Source: Bdellovibrionaceae bacterium UBA2339 (lineage in GTDB: Bacteria > Bdellovibrionota > Bdellovibrionia > Bdellovibrionales > JAMPXM01). From it: DNA of 64,000 nt. A program made the translations under genes and the position numbers. Of this stretch, positions 42,987 to 52,204 are shown piece after piece; the first letter of the stretch is position 1; each line of letters begins with the position of its first letter. Below the pieces are notes generated by a model. The model saw only the letters and a program-made list of their open reading frames with translations. It was not told the DNA's origin and did not search any database. The stretch lies in the NCBI GenBank assembly GCA_002344785.1, contig DDUL01000013.1, forward strand, positions 17,052-81,051. The letters run 5' to 3'.

Positions 42987-43985
42987 TTACTCCAAGGGCT
43001 TCACGATCTGATCCTCGACCTCCGTCGAGTTCCCCGAACTCTGAATCGGCGACAATTCCGTCACACCCGTCGCCGCCGCCGACGCCGCCCCAGAAGAATT
43101 CACAGAAGAACTCACAGAAGGTGCGGGCTGGGATTGCGGTCCACGCTTTGGGCCACCGCCCTCATCAAAGCGCGCGCGAATCAAAATGCCCTTGGCGCGC
43201 GCACCCAGTTGGCCCAAAACTCCGCCGTCCGGCAAACGTTCGCCGACTTTGAGCTCGGGCTGCACTTGCCCATCAAAACTAAAGCTCACCACTCGTCCTG
43301 GCGTGTCCGCCTGATCCAACTCAACGCGAACTTGGTCTTCATTCTGCTGAATCGAACGCACCACACCCGCCCAAGGCGTCAGCACACGATCACTGGTCAC
43401 GCGCTGCGCGCCTTGGCCAGGAGTGGTGCTCGGGCCCAACGCCACCAGTACGGTGTCACGCTCGCGACCTTGGCGCGCTTGCAACGGACGAATCTGCAAC
43501 ACATCGCGATCACTGATTTGCCGAAGCTGCGGCTTGCGCTTTTGCGCGCGAGCGGCGCGCTGACCTTGCACCTTCGCCATCAACTCATCGTGAATCAAAT
43601 CGGCCAAGCCGACGCCGCCCCGTTGACTCCACTGCTGCACGTATTCGTCATCCAACTTCTCGCGAAAGATGCCCTCGGCCATCGACGGCTTGGTCATGTC
43701 GCTGAAGCTGACGGTCGATCGCATCGCGCGCACCATCTGATTGAGGAAATAGTTTTCATACATTCGCGCCGCTTCCATCACCCGCGGGTCGCGTGGCGCT
43801 GATTCCTCCACCGCACTCGCGGCTTGCGGCGCCGTCGCGCCGACGCGCTCGAGATTGCGTGCGGTCACTTGCCGAAGTGGCGTCAGCATCGCGACCGAAA
43901 ATGTGAGGAGTGACACGAAGAGTGAAGATCGAAGTGTGAAAAAAAACGGGGCCGGGAGTTGAAGCACGACGGGCATCCTGCCCAT
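42987..43985 (-). CDS. flgJ: FlgJ-type rod-binding protein with degenerate M23-like C terminus
   Basis: The rod-binding domain is clear near residues 65-140: DPRVMEAARMYENYFLNQMVRAMRST, then AEGIFREKLDDEYVQQW and GGVGLADLIHDEL. A second domain follows (VLTPWAGVVRSIQQ to GERLPDGGVLGQLG) that has the beta layout of LytM/M23 peptidases but no metal-binding histidines. No muramidase domain like that of E. coli FlgJ is present. A hydrophobic segment lies near the N terminus. The start is uncertain; the frame is open for another 142 codons but these do not look like protein. Confidence 0.75.
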   Translation of the reverse strand: MGRMPVVLQLPAPFFFTLRSSLFVSLLTFSVAMLTPLRQVTARNLERVGATAPQAASAVEESAPRDPRVMEAARMYENYFLNQMVRAMRSTVSFSDMTKPSMAEGIFREKLDDEYVQQWSQRGGVGLADLIHDELMAKVQGQRAARAQKRKPQLRQISDRDVLQIRPLQARQGRERDTVLVALGPSTTPGQGAQRVTSDRVLTPWAGVVRSIQQNEDQVRVELDQADTPGRVVSFSFDGQVQPELKVGERLPDGGVLGQLGARAKGILIRARFDEGGGPKRGPQSQPAPSVSSSVNSSGAASAAATGVTELSPIQSSGNSTEVEDQIVKPLE

Positions 43986-44391
43986 TCGACTGCAGATCAA
44001 GCCAAAAGAGATCGCCCTTCCTGGCGAACCGACTTCTTGCTTCTGTTTCCTGCTCGAAACGCTTCTGCTCTCAAACCTTCCTTGGTTGGACGAACTCCAA
44101 CTCGCCGGACCCCAGGGAAAACACATCCATGTGTCTGCCCTTTTCTGACCATTCACACTTAACAGTTTATGACTCAACGTCTCATTCCGAAACATTTTCG
44201 CAGTCGAGTCGGGTCGAGATTTTGAGCCCTGCAAACCCGCCTCAGGACTGGCTTTGCGCCGATTGGCATCGACTTTCCGCCCGCCATTGACTGCGCTCCC
44301 AACCTCCAGACAGCGAAAAGTCGCGTCCAGGTTAACGAACTCGAATTTCGGCTTCGACTCGACCTCCGCGGTTCGAGCCCACAAGCCTCGG
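43986..44391. other. flgI-flgJ gap
   Basis: About 405 bases between flgI and the chosen flgJ start. The flgJ frame stays open throughout but its translation is low-quality. A promoter for flgJ could be here. No RNA gene or repeat was recognised. Confidence 0.4.
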
Positions 44392-45435
44392 TTAAAGAAT
44401 TTCAAGCTCACCCTGAAGTGCTCCCGCAGCTTTGATGTTCTGAAGAATGGTGATCAAATCTCGCGGCGAAACGCCGATCTGATTGAGCGCTTTGACCAAG
44501 TCGCCGACATTCGTGCCTGAATCGATCACGCCGACTCGGTCGCCGTCCTTGGCTTTGCCCTTGGCGCCATCAACCTTCACCGTCAGATCGCCATGCGAAA
44601 TCGCAATGCGCGAAATGCGAACTGTGTCGCCGATCACCACCGTGCCGGTCTTTTCATTGACGATGACTTTGGCGCGCGTATCGGGCGTGACATCCAAGGA
44701 CTCAATGCTCGCGAGCAATTCGACGGCGCGACCTTCATAGGAAAATGGCACGACGATATCGACGGTGCCCGCATCTTTGGCCGTCGCGTATTTGCCCGAC
44801 AAATCCATATTGATTCGCTTAGCGAGTCGCGCCGATGTGGTGAAATCCGGATTGTGCAAAGTCAGTCGAAACATTTTTCGCGAGGTGAAGTCCTCGGCGA
44901 CATCGCGCTCGATGATCGCACCATTGGGCACGCGACCCGAAGTCGGATGCGAATCATTGCCGTTACCCACCAGCATCGAACCCTGAGCCACGGCGTAGAT
45001 CTGCTGATCCGCCGCACGCAGCGGCGTTTGCAAAAGCATACCGCCCGCCAGCGAAGTCGCATCGCCGATGGCGCTCACCTGAATATCAATTTTGTTTCCC
45101 GCGCGCGCGAAGGGTGGCAGCGAAGCCGTCAACACCACAGCCGCGACGTTTTTGGATGCGACTTCTTTGTCGTCGACCTTCACGCCCAGCTTGTCGAGCA
45201 TGCGCGCGACGGATTTATTGGTGAACTCGGCCTTCGAGTCGCCGGTACCCTTGAGGCCGACGACGATGCCGTAACCGATGAGTTGGTTTTCCCGCACACC
45301 GCGCACGTTGGCGATGTCCTTCACGCGCGCAGCTTGAGCCGCCGGCGGCAAGATCAGCGCGGCCAAGATCACCAAGATCAAAACCGCGAGCACATGCAAT
45401 CCAAATACGCGCACGCCAAAGTCACGAAGGCTCAT
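44392..45435 (-). CDS. flgI: flagellar P-ring protein FlgI
   Basis: FlgI forms the periplasmic ring around the rod. A signal peptide (LAVLILVILAALILPPAAQA) is followed by RVKDIANVRGVRENQLIGYGIVVGLKGTGD and later GGMLLQTPLRAADQQIYAVAQG, VNEKTGTVVIGDTVRIS and DLVKALNQIGVSPRDLITILQNIKAAGALQGEL, all family hallmarks. At 347 residues the length fits. GGGAG is 6 bases before the ATG, which overlaps the flgH stop. Confidence 0.98.
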   Translation of the reverse strand: MSLRDFGVRVFGLHVLAVLILVILAALILPPAAQAARVKDIANVRGVRENQLIGYGIVVGLKGTGDSKAEFTNKSVARMLDKLGVKVDDKEVASKNVAAVVLTASLPPFARAGNKIDIQVSAIGDATSLAGGMLLQTPLRAADQQIYAVAQGSMLVGNGNDSHPTSGRVPNGAIIERDVAEDFTSRKMFRLTLHNPDFTTSARLAKRINMDLSGKYATAKDAGTVDIVVPFSYEGRAVELLASIESLDVTPDTRAKVIVNEKTGTVVIGDTVRISRIAISHGDLTVKVDGAKGKAKDGDRVGVIDSGTNVGDLVKALNQIGVSPRDLITILQNIKAAGALQGELEIL

Positions 45436-46298
45436 AAGCTACTCCCTTTTCTGGAGCTCACGATGTCGAACTGTGAATCGAGAAGTTTTGAAGAGTCGAT
45501 GCCGCGCTCGTCGAAGTCCTCGGGTCGCACGATGCCGGTCACGATGACTTTGTACTCGCGCTTGCCAATCATGAAGGGCTGAATGCCCTTCACGCGATAG
45601 CTGCCGTCTTTGAGTTGCTCCACCACGCGTGTCGGCACGGTTTGAATCGAAGCGATCAAATCATCTTTGCTCGGCATACCTTCTTTTTGCGCCACAGCTC
45701 CGGGTGCGGCCGCCGCGGCGTTGGGATCCGCCGATGCTGGCGCGTTGGGATCCGCGGGCGGAGCGCCTTCCTTGGCGGCACCTTGCGGAACGGATTGCGG
45801 GTTGCTGCCGCTGGCGGGCGTTCCGCCTCTGGCCGAGGCCAAGCCGCGAGACGGAGCCTCGAGACGCTCCAGCAGCTTGGAGATCACGCGAACCTTGGAT
45901 TGCAGTTGTTGGCGAGGATTGCCCTCCACCGCCACGGGCAACAAATCACCCAATTGCCGAACCTGATTCTGCGCGAACAAATACGAGCCTTGGCCTTCCA
46001 TCACCCAAAGCGATCCCGCCTGCGGATTGAGATCAGCCTCTTCTTCCATGCGACTCTTGGTCATGCGGCGATACTTGCGATCCGCCGTGTAGCGCATGTT
46101 CTGATTGTCGGAGTATCGCGGTGCTGTGGGCTGCGGTCGCGTTTCCGTGTCCGCGCCGACCAGGCTTCGCGCCTGCTTGCGAATGCTCGAGCAGCCCGCA
46201 AGCGCTGACAGCATCAGCATGAGAACCACAAGCGATTTGGCCGATGGCAACTCACGACTTTTCAAACCCGAAAACATCAAACGCATCGACCACCTCAT
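45432..46298 (-). CDS. flgH: flagellar L-ring lipoprotein FlgH
   Basis: FlgH forms the outer-membrane ring. A signal peptide with lipobox ALAGC marks the lipoprotein. Family segments are AGSLWVMEGQGSYLFAQNQVRQLGDLLPV and the C-terminal YRVKGIQPFMIGKREYKVIVTGIVRPEDF with SSKLLDSQFDI. At 288 residues it is somewhat longer than usual because of a Pro/Ala-rich insertion (about 150-210). It overlaps flgA and flgI by 4 bases each, a tight flgA-flgH-flgI operon. Confidence 0.97.
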   Translation of the reverse strand: MRWSMRLMFSGLKSRELPSAKSLVVLMLMLSALAGCSSIRKQARSLVGADTETRPQPTAPRYSDNQNMRYTADRKYRRMTKSRMEEEADLNPQAGSLWVMEGQGSYLFAQNQVRQLGDLLPVAVEGNPRQQLQSKVRVISKLLERLEAPSRGLASARGGTPASGSNPQSVPQGAAKEGAPPADPNAPASADPNAAAAAPGAVAQKEGMPSKDDLIASIQTVPTRVVEQLKDGSYRVKGIQPFMIGKREYKVIVTGIVRPEDFDERGIDSSKLLDSQFDIVSSRKGSSL

Positions 46299-47347
46299 GG
46301 GCGAATCTCCACCAAACCTTTGTCGACAACGACGCCGGATAGAATTTTTCCGCTTTTACCGATCTTCACGCGCACGGAATCACCCGACTGGCCCTGACCT
46401 TGCGCCACGCCTTCGGTGCTGATTTGCAAAGCTTCGGTGCCGATCTGCAAGCGCACCACATCGCCATGGCGGATCAGATTCTCGCGACGTAAATTTCCCT
46501 TCCACAGCAGTTCGCCCGCACCCATCGACCGGGCGGCAACAGACTTCAGCAAATCCATGTCGGTGGCCGGAGTGTCTTGACTCCAAGACAGATCTCGCCA
46601 CTCCCGACGAACATCTTCCGAGGTCAGTCTCTCACCGGCCTGCACAGCGCGAATCAGAACTGGAACTTCGCGCTGCACATCCAAACTCACGCGCGCCGGT
46701 AAACTGCGCACTCGGTAGTCGTTCAACTCAGCTTCGATGTGAAAGAGCATCTCGCCCCGCAGGCGCTCGCCGCGCGTTTGCACCTGCCAACGTTTGATCT
46801 CCTCAGCTTTGATCGGCGCCACATCGACGCGCTTGACGCGAATGCGACAGTCGGTGCACATCTCGCGCGCCTTTTGTTCGATCGCCGTACGAAGCGCATC
46901 GGCGTTGTAAGAGTACCGCCGACGAACCACGGCTCGCGACGGCACCCGAAACTTCACGTCATAGCCGGCGGCGGCCAAGCGCGCCTCGGCCTCGTGAATC
47001 ACACTCGTCAGGCCTTCGCGCGTGAAGCTTCGATCTTCACCTACGGCCGGCGTATCGGAGATGGTGATTTGCTGAAGATGACGTTTCAAATCCGCAGCTT
47101 TCGACCAAGCTCGGGGTTCAATGAGATCCGCTAATGTGAGATCGCCGTCGGCGGCGTCCGCATCCAACAAAGTTGTCGGGCGCACCGTGACTTCGATCGC
47201 CGACGACGGGGGATTGGCTTCCACCGCCGAAGTGACGACCTGTCCGATTGCGGCTTGGCTTCCCAAGAACCAGCAAAGCGCGCAGAGGCCCACAAGGCCC
47301 ATCACTCGCCACGTGCTTCCTTTGAGTTGTTCAAAGCCGCTTCGCAT
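46295..47347 (-). CDS. flgA: P-ring assembly chaperone FlgA
   Basis: FlgA is the periplasmic chaperone for P-ring assembly. The 350-residue protein has a signal peptide (near 14-35) and a C-terminal SAF domain: VPVLIRAVQAGERLTSEDVRREW near 240, LLWKGNLRRENLIRHGDVVRLQI and GKILSGVVVDKGLVEIRP. The N-terminal 200 residues are longer than in E. coli FlgA. The gene follows flgG after 88 bases and is coupled to flgH. Confidence 0.93.
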   Translation of the reverse strand: MRSGFEQLKGSTWRVMGLVGLCALCWFLGSQAAIGQVVTSAVEANPPSSAIEVTVRPTTLLDADAADGDLTLADLIEPRAWSKAADLKRHLQQITISDTPAVGEDRSFTREGLTSVIHEAEARLAAAGYDVKFRVPSRAVVRRRYSYNADALRTAIEQKAREMCTDCRIRVKRVDVAPIKAEEIKRWQVQTRGERLRGEMLFHIEAELNDYRVRSLPARVSLDVQREVPVLIRAVQAGERLTSEDVRREWRDLSWSQDTPATDMDLLKSVAARSMGAGELLWKGNLRRENLIRHGDVVRLQIGTEALQISTEGVAQGQGQSGDSVRVKIGKSGKILSGVVVDKGLVEIRP

Positions 47348-47435
47348 TCTCTGATCTCCTCGATCTTCTCAGCCCGATTTACCTAGGCAACCTCACAAAG
47401 CTCACTCGGTCTCACCGACCGACCCCTCAACTTCA

Positions 47436-48221
47436 TCAACGAAGTTGATTGATCGACTGAAGCATTTGATCCGAGGCCTGAATCACTTTTGAGTTGGTTT
47501 CATAAGCGCGCTGCGCGGTGATCATGTTCACCATCTCATCGACGATGTTCACGTTCGATGACTCCACTTGGCCTTGCGCCAATTCACCAAAGCCGTTCTG
47601 CCCTGGCGCACCCTGCACCGGCAGACCACTTGAGCCCGAAGGCATGAAGACGTTCTTACCGATCGCCTTTAAGCCCGCCGGATTGACGAAGTTCACCAAC
47701 TCAATTTGTCCGATGACCTGCGGATTCATGTTGTTGCCAATCGTCACGCTGACTGTGCCGTTGGCGGCGATATCAAGACCTGAAGCGTTTGGCGGAATGA
47801 CGATCTCCGGCTGCACGGGGTTGCCGTTTTTGTCGACGATGCGACCCGCGGGATCTTTTTTGAATTGGCCGTCACGCGTGTAACCGATTTGCCCATCGGG
47901 GAGCTGAATGGGAAAGAAGCCACTGCCTTCGATCTGCAAATCCAAAGGATTCTTCGTCACGCGAGCCGCGCCGAACTCGAAGTCCTTTTGAATGGCCGCC
48001 GTGCGAACGCCTAAACCCGTCTGCACGCCCGTCGGCGAAATCGAATTCAAGCCCGTCACCGCGCCCGGTTCTTTTTGCGTTTGGTACATCAGATCTTCGA
48101 ACTCGGCGCGGGACTTTTTGAATCCCGCGGTGGAGACGTTCGCCATGTTGTTGGCGATCACATCCATGTTCGTCTGTTGGGCTTGCATGCCGGTTGCCGC
48201 TGTCGTCAGTGATTTAATCAT
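47436..48221 (-). CDS. flgG: distal rod protein FlgG
   Basis: FlgG makes the distal rod. The 261-residue protein has the start MIKSLTTAATGMQAQQTNMDVIANNMANVSTAGFKKSRAEFEDL, the PLDLQIEGSGFFPIQLPDG core, and QGQVESSNVNIVDEMVNMITAQRAYETNSKVIQASDQML at the end, diagnostic of FlgG. GAGG precedes the ATG. It lies 25 bases after flgF. Confidence 0.98.
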   Translation of the reverse strand: MIKSLTTAATGMQAQQTNMDVIANNMANVSTAGFKKSRAEFEDLMYQTQKEPGAVTGLNSISPTGVQTGLGVRTAAIQKDFEFGAARVTKNPLDLQIEGSGFFPIQLPDGQIGYTRDGQFKKDPAGRIVDKNGNPVQPEIVIPPNASGLDIAANGTVSVTIGNNMNPQVIGQIELVNFVNPAGLKAIGKNVFMPSGSSGLPVQGAPGQNGFGELAQGQVESSNVNIVDEMVNMITAQRAYETNSKVIQASDQMLQSINQLR

Positions 48222-48246
48222 GCGCTTTTACCTCGTGCTCGCGATC

Positions 48247-49032
48247 TCAAAGTTTCGGAATTTCGTTCACAACTTTATTGCTCATTTGGTCGTAGGCCTG
48301 GATGGCCTTTTGCGTGCTTTCAAACACGCGCGTGGCTTGAATCATGTCCGTCATTTCTCGCACGACGTTCACGTTCGAGCCTTCGATGAAGCCTTGGTGA
48401 AGCTTCACATCCGCTGCTGGCGCGGCATTGGCCGCGACCGCAGGATTCAGAGAGAACAAACTGTGCCCTTGTTTGCGAAGCGCATCCTTGTTGGCGATCT
48501 TCGTGAGCGCGAGTCGTCCCACACTCTGGCCTTTGTCGAAAACTTCTCCGGCCGAAGACACCACCACATCCGGCGAGGTCACGCGAATCTCACCGCCGCC
48601 TTCGCGCTGCACGGGGTAACCGTTCTTGGTGATCAATCGTCCGTCACCGTCGATGGAGAAGTTGCCCGCGCGCGCATAGCGCGGCCCTTCAGGGGTGATG
48701 ACCTCAAAAAATGCATCGCCTTCAATCGCTAGATCGAGTGGGTTGCCGGTTTGGCGCAAAATGCCTTGCGTGAAATCCGTGTAGGTGCCGGCGACCTCGA
48801 CAAAAGACTTGTCAGCTCCGCCGAGTGGATAAAAGGAGTCAATGGTCGACGAGATCCGCGGCTTTTCCACCGGCGTCGGCGGATTCTGCTGAGCATTCAT
48901 GTACTCTTTGAAAACTTGAGCGTCGCGCTTAAAGCCCGCCGTGTTCACATTCGCCAAATTGTTGGCCACCGTATCCAGCTTCGCCGCTTGCGCCATCGCA
49001 CCGCTGACGGCTGTGAACATCTCTTTGCTCAT
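48247..49032 (-). CDS. flgF: proximal rod protein FlgF
   Basis: FlgF belongs to the proximal rod. The 261-residue protein has AAKLDTVANNLANVNTAGFKRD, GNPLDLAIEGDAFFEVITPEGPRYARAGNFSIDGDGRLIT and the C-terminal IEGSNVNVVREMTDMIQATRVFESTQKAIQAYDQM. AGGAGG is 4 bases before the ATG. It is the first gene of the flgF-G-A-H-I series, whose promoter should lie in the 350-base divergent gap to the transglycosylase gene. Confidence 0.97.
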   Translation of the reverse strand: MSKEMFTAVSGAMAQAAKLDTVANNLANVNTAGFKRDAQVFKEYMNAQQNPPTPVEKPRISSTIDSFYPLGGADKSFVEVAGTYTDFTQGILRQTGNPLDLAIEGDAFFEVITPEGPRYARAGNFSIDGDGRLITKNGYPVQREGGGEIRVTSPDVVVSSAGEVFDKGQSVGRLALTKIANKDALRKQGHSLFSLNPAVAANAAPAADVKLHQGFIEGSNVNVVREMTDMIQATRVFESTQKAIQAYDQMSNKVVNEIPKL

Positions 49033-49383
49033 CGTCCCTCCTGGACTTTCGACGGGCGAAACTCATCGCGCGAAGGCTTCAGAAAGCTGAAACAAGACCG
49101 TGCGATAAACTTCAAAACCAGCGGACACTCCTGTCCTCCAAACGGAGAGAGCAACGCCGATGCCAACCTCAACAAAACTAGACTTCAGCCGTCTTCAGCT
49201 CTTCGCGCTTCATTCCGATGCGACGCTCGCCGATTTTCTGCCTGGCCGACACGCGCGCACCTCGACTCCGGTCGCGCGGAATTCTCGACGGGCGTCAAAA
49301 GTCATACGGCAAAAGCTTGGAGTCGCGCACGACCTCGACTTAGACTGAGTGCTGGGCGCCGACGCGGCTTCAGGGAGTCATGG
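49033..49383. other. divergent region between flgF and the transglycosylase gene
   Basis: About 350 bases carrying promoters for both directions. A 62-codon plus-strand frame (49160-49348) lacks a ribosome-binding site at usual spacing and is rejected. No sigma54 GG-GC pair was clearly seen. Confidence 0.45.
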
Positions 49384-50682
49384 ATGACCACATCCCCACA
49401 GGCAGTCTCTCAGCGCGCGACAAGCAGAGCTTGCGCGACTCGAGACCTGATCGTTCACCGAATCGTCGGATGGGTGGCCTGCCTATCCATCGTCCTCGCA
49501 TCCGGCCTGTGCCTTTCCGTTTCAGCCTTCGCCGATCCCAGCGAAACACCCGCACAGAGAATCAGCCGACTCCGAGCCAAACTCGCCGAGCAAAAGTCGC
49601 TTGCCGCGACTGCGCCTCAGCCGCCGACGCGACCCGCAGCTCAAGCTCATTCGACAAATCGAATCAATGTGGGGCTGGTGCCGCAGGCCTCGCAAAAAAA
49701 GTCCGCGACACTCGCCCGCCCGACCGAGGCCACAGGCCTCAAAGAAAATATCCCCGCTGGCCTGAGTGAAAACTTCCCCGCACGCCGCCGCAGCGAAAGC
49801 GAATCGCATCTCATCTTCGACATTCCGGTCACCTACAACGACGCCGTCAAAAAATGGATTCACTATTTTCAAACGACAGGGCGCGGATCCTTTCGCCGCT
49901 ACTTGGAGCGCTCCACGCGCTACATGCCCTACATCCTCGGCGAATTGAAACGCCACGGACTACCGCTGGATCTGGCCTACGTGCCGATGATCGAAAGCGG
50001 CTTCATCCCTTCGGCGATCAGTCATGCGGGCGCGATGGGCTTGTGGCAATTCATCGAGCCCACAGGCCGCCGCTACGGTCTTCGCATCGACTGGTGGATC
50101 GACGAGCGCCGCGATTATCGCAAAGCCACAGCCAGCGCGATTCGCTACATGAAAGACCTGCAGCAACAATTCAAGTCGTGGTACTTGGTTGCCGCCAGCT
50201 ACAACATGGGTGAAACCGGCGTCCGTCGCTTGATCCAACGCCATGGCACCAACAGTTTTTGGGAGCTGGCCGACCTCGATGCGCTCCCCGACGAAACGCA
50301 AAACTACGTACCCAAAATTCTCGCGGCAATGCTGATCGCCAAAGCCCCCGCGCTCTACGGTTTTCGCGATCTCAATCCGCAAAGTCCGCTCGAGTACGAC
50401 GAAGTGGAAGTGCCGGGCGGCACCGACCTCATCAACCTTGGCAAGTTCTTGGGCGTGAGCGAAAAACACTTGGAGGAACTCAATCCGGAGCTTATAAAAT
50501 CCTTCATTCCGCGCGAGGTCCGACGACATCGCATCCGCGTCCCCAAAGGCGCGCGCTTGGCTGTGCAAGATTTCTTGGCGGCCAGCGCCGAGCTTAAGGA
50601 CGGACTTAGGGACGGACTTAAGGACGAGCTAAGGGACGACCTGACGAATAATCAGGCGAGCGTCGAAGCGGCTGCGCGCTGA
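49384..50682 (+). CDS. membrane-bound lytic murein transglycosylase, MltD-like
   Basis: A 432-residue protein. A signal peptide or anchor is at about 30-52. The SLT domain has the catalytic glutamate in PMIESGFIPSAISHAGAMGLWQF, followed by the YNMGETGVRRLI and ETQNYVPKILAAMLIA motifs of MltD-type enzymes. A LysM-like segment (DEVEVPGGTDLINLGKFLGVSEKHLEELNPE) follows. It cleaves peptidoglycan with 1,6-anhydro product, possibly to open the wall for the flagellar rod next door. GGGAG is 7 bases before the ATG. The C terminus has a short acidic/basic repeat (LKDGLRDGLKDELRDDL) from 12-base repeated DNA. Confidence 0.9.
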   Translation: MTTSPQAVSQRATSRACATRDLIVHRIVGWVACLSIVLASGLCLSVSAFADPSETPAQRISRLRAKLAEQKSLAATAPQPPTRPAAQAHSTNRINVGLVPQASQKKSATLARPTEATGLKENIPAGLSENFPARRRSESESHLIFDIPVTYNDAVKKWIHYFQTTGRGSFRRYLERSTRYMPYILGELKRHGLPLDLAYVPMIESGFIPSAISHAGAMGLWQFIEPTGRRYGLRIDWWIDERRDYRKATASAIRYMKDLQQQFKSWYLVAASYNMGETGVRRLIQRHGTNSFWELADLDALPDETQNYVPKILAAMLIAKAPALYGFRDLNPQSPLEYDEVEVPGGTDLINLGKFLGVSEKHLEELNPELIKSFIPREVRRHRIRVPKGARLAVQDFLAASAELKDGLRDGLKDELRDDLTNNQASVEAAAR

Positions 50683-50702
50683 GCAACTCTGTTTGAAACT
50701 TT

Positions 50703-50813
50703 CGATCGGCAACTGGCGATCGGCAACTGGCGATCGGCAACTGGCGATCGGCAACTGGCGATCGGTAACTGGCGATCGGCAATTGGCGATCGGCAATTGG
50801 CGATCGGAACAGG
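50703..50813. repeat. 14-bp tandem repeat containing CGATCG, about eight units
   Basis: Seven complete units of cgatcggcaactgg (two with aattgg, one with ggtaac) plus a partial eighth. It fills the gap between the transglycosylase gene and lysC. Each unit contains the palindrome CGATCG. No spacers, so it is not a CRISPR array. Confidence 0.9.
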
Positions 50814-50852
50814 CGCCGAGCTTGCCCCTAACTTAGCGACTTGAAAGGCCTC

Positions 50853-52112
50853 ATGCCGAAATCTACGAACCCAACAACCGAAACTCTGGTGTTGAAGTTC
50901 GGCGGCATGAGCTTGGCGACACCCGAACATCTGCGGCAAGCCGCGCAAGTTGTGGCCGATGCGCATCGCCGAGGCCACGCCGTCGTTGTGGTCGTTTCCG
51001 CTATGGGAAAGACCACCGACCAGCTGCAAGATCTCGCCTACTCGGTGTCGCCCGCGCCGAATCGCCGCGAGCTCGACATGCTTCTTTCCACCGGTGAACG
51101 CGTGAGCATGGCGTTGTTTTCCATGGCGCTCAATGATCATCTCGGCGCGCGCGGCACCAGCGAAGCCATCAGCTTTACAGGCTCGCAAGCCGGCGTGATG
51201 ACGGATGCCACGCATTCTTCAGCGCGCATCACCGATGTGCGCGCCACACGCGTTCGCGACGAGTTGGCCGCGGGCCACGTCGTGGTGATCGCGGGATTTC
51301 AAGGCGTGAATCCACTCACCAAAGAAATCACCACGCTTGGACGCGGTGGCAGCGACGTCACCGCCGTCGCGATGGCCGCACACCTCAGCGACATCGACCA
51401 GCGCGCGGTGGCCTGCGAGATTCGCAAAGAAGTGCCCGGCGTGATGACGGCTGACCCCAAACTTGTGCCTGAAGCGCGCTTGCTGCAAAAGCTCACGCAC
51501 GCACAACTTCTTGAGATGTGCTTTTGGGGCGCCAAAGTCTTGCATTATCGAAGCGTTGAACTGGCCACCTTGGCGCGCGTGACTTTGAAGGTGAATCTCG
51601 CCACTTCAGCGGCGCCCTCGCAACACGGCACTCGCATTCACACAGGAGACAATATGATTCAGTTCGAATCGGATCGCCTGCTCGCGCTCAACAGCATTCG
51701 CGACGTGGTCCGCGTGCAAGCCCCACAGGCCGAGGCCACAGCCGCACTGATTTCTCTGCGACAAAGCTTGGACGCCGAACGCTTGCCGCGCCCACAAATT
51801 CTCGAGACACAAACTCGCGGCGCCCACACAGAATTTCTGCTGACGGCGCCAAGCGAGGCCCTCGAAGCTCAGATCAAAGCCTTGACCGCCAGCGGCTTTC
51901 GCGTCGATGCAGATCGCTTGGCCGTGCTCACCGCGACTTGTGTCGGAAGCTACAGCTCCGACCTCATGTGCGATCTGGCTGAAGAGCTCAAAAAATCCGG
52001 CATCGCGATTCGCGGTGTGCTCACATCCCCCATGAGTCTGAGTTTTCTCGTCGCTCCCCAAGATTTGGACCGAGGACTCAAAGCCCTGCACGCGCGTCTC
52101 CCGACAAACTGA
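50853..52112 (+). CDS. lysC: aspartate kinase
   Basis: Phosphorylates aspartate at the head of lysine, threonine, methionine and diaminopimelate synthesis. The 419-residue protein has LVLKFGGMSLATPEH (usually KFGGTSV; here Met replaces Thr), STGERVSMALFSMAL, ITTLGRGGSDVTAVAMAAHL and VPGVMTADPKLVPEARLL, all kinase motifs. Two ACT regulatory domains fill the last 150 residues. AAGG is 5 bases before the ATG. The tandem repeat upstream leaves little room for a promoter. Confidence 0.94.
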   Translation: MPKSTNPTTETLVLKFGGMSLATPEHLRQAAQVVADAHRRGHAVVVVVSAMGKTTDQLQDLAYSVSPAPNRRELDMLLSTGERVSMALFSMALNDHLGARGTSEAISFTGSQAGVMTDATHSSARITDVRATRVRDELAAGHVVVIAGFQGVNPLTKEITTLGRGGSDVTAVAMAAHLSDIDQRAVACEIRKEVPGVMTADPKLVPEARLLQKLTHAQLLEMCFWGAKVLHYRSVELATLARVTLKVNLATSAAPSQHGTRIHTGDNMIQFESDRLLALNSIRDVVRVQAPQAEATAALISLRQSLDAERLPRPQILETQTRGAHTEFLLTAPSEALEAQIKALTASGFRVDADRLAVLTATCVGSYSSDLMCDLAEELKKSGIAIRGVLTSPMSLSFLVAPQDLDRGLKALHARLPTN

Positions 52113-52204
52113 TTCGCCGAACATCGCGCGCGTCGGCACCAGCGTCAGCACCTGCAAGTACACATGCGCGTGCGCTGGCAAAGCCTTTGCACCGCCCCGC
52201 ACGC

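Noticed and set aside
49160..49348. 62-codon plus-strand ORF upstream of the transglycosylase gene
   Set aside because: The purine-rich stretch is too far from the ATG and the composition is like that of shadow frames.
48751..49383. 211-codon upstream extension of the transglycosylase frame
   Set aside because: It runs antisense into flgF and lacks protein-like composition; an ATG at 49384 has a ribosome-binding site and signal peptide.
50703..50813. Possible CRISPR array
   Set aside because: The repeat units are directly contiguous with no unique spacers, and no cas genes are present.
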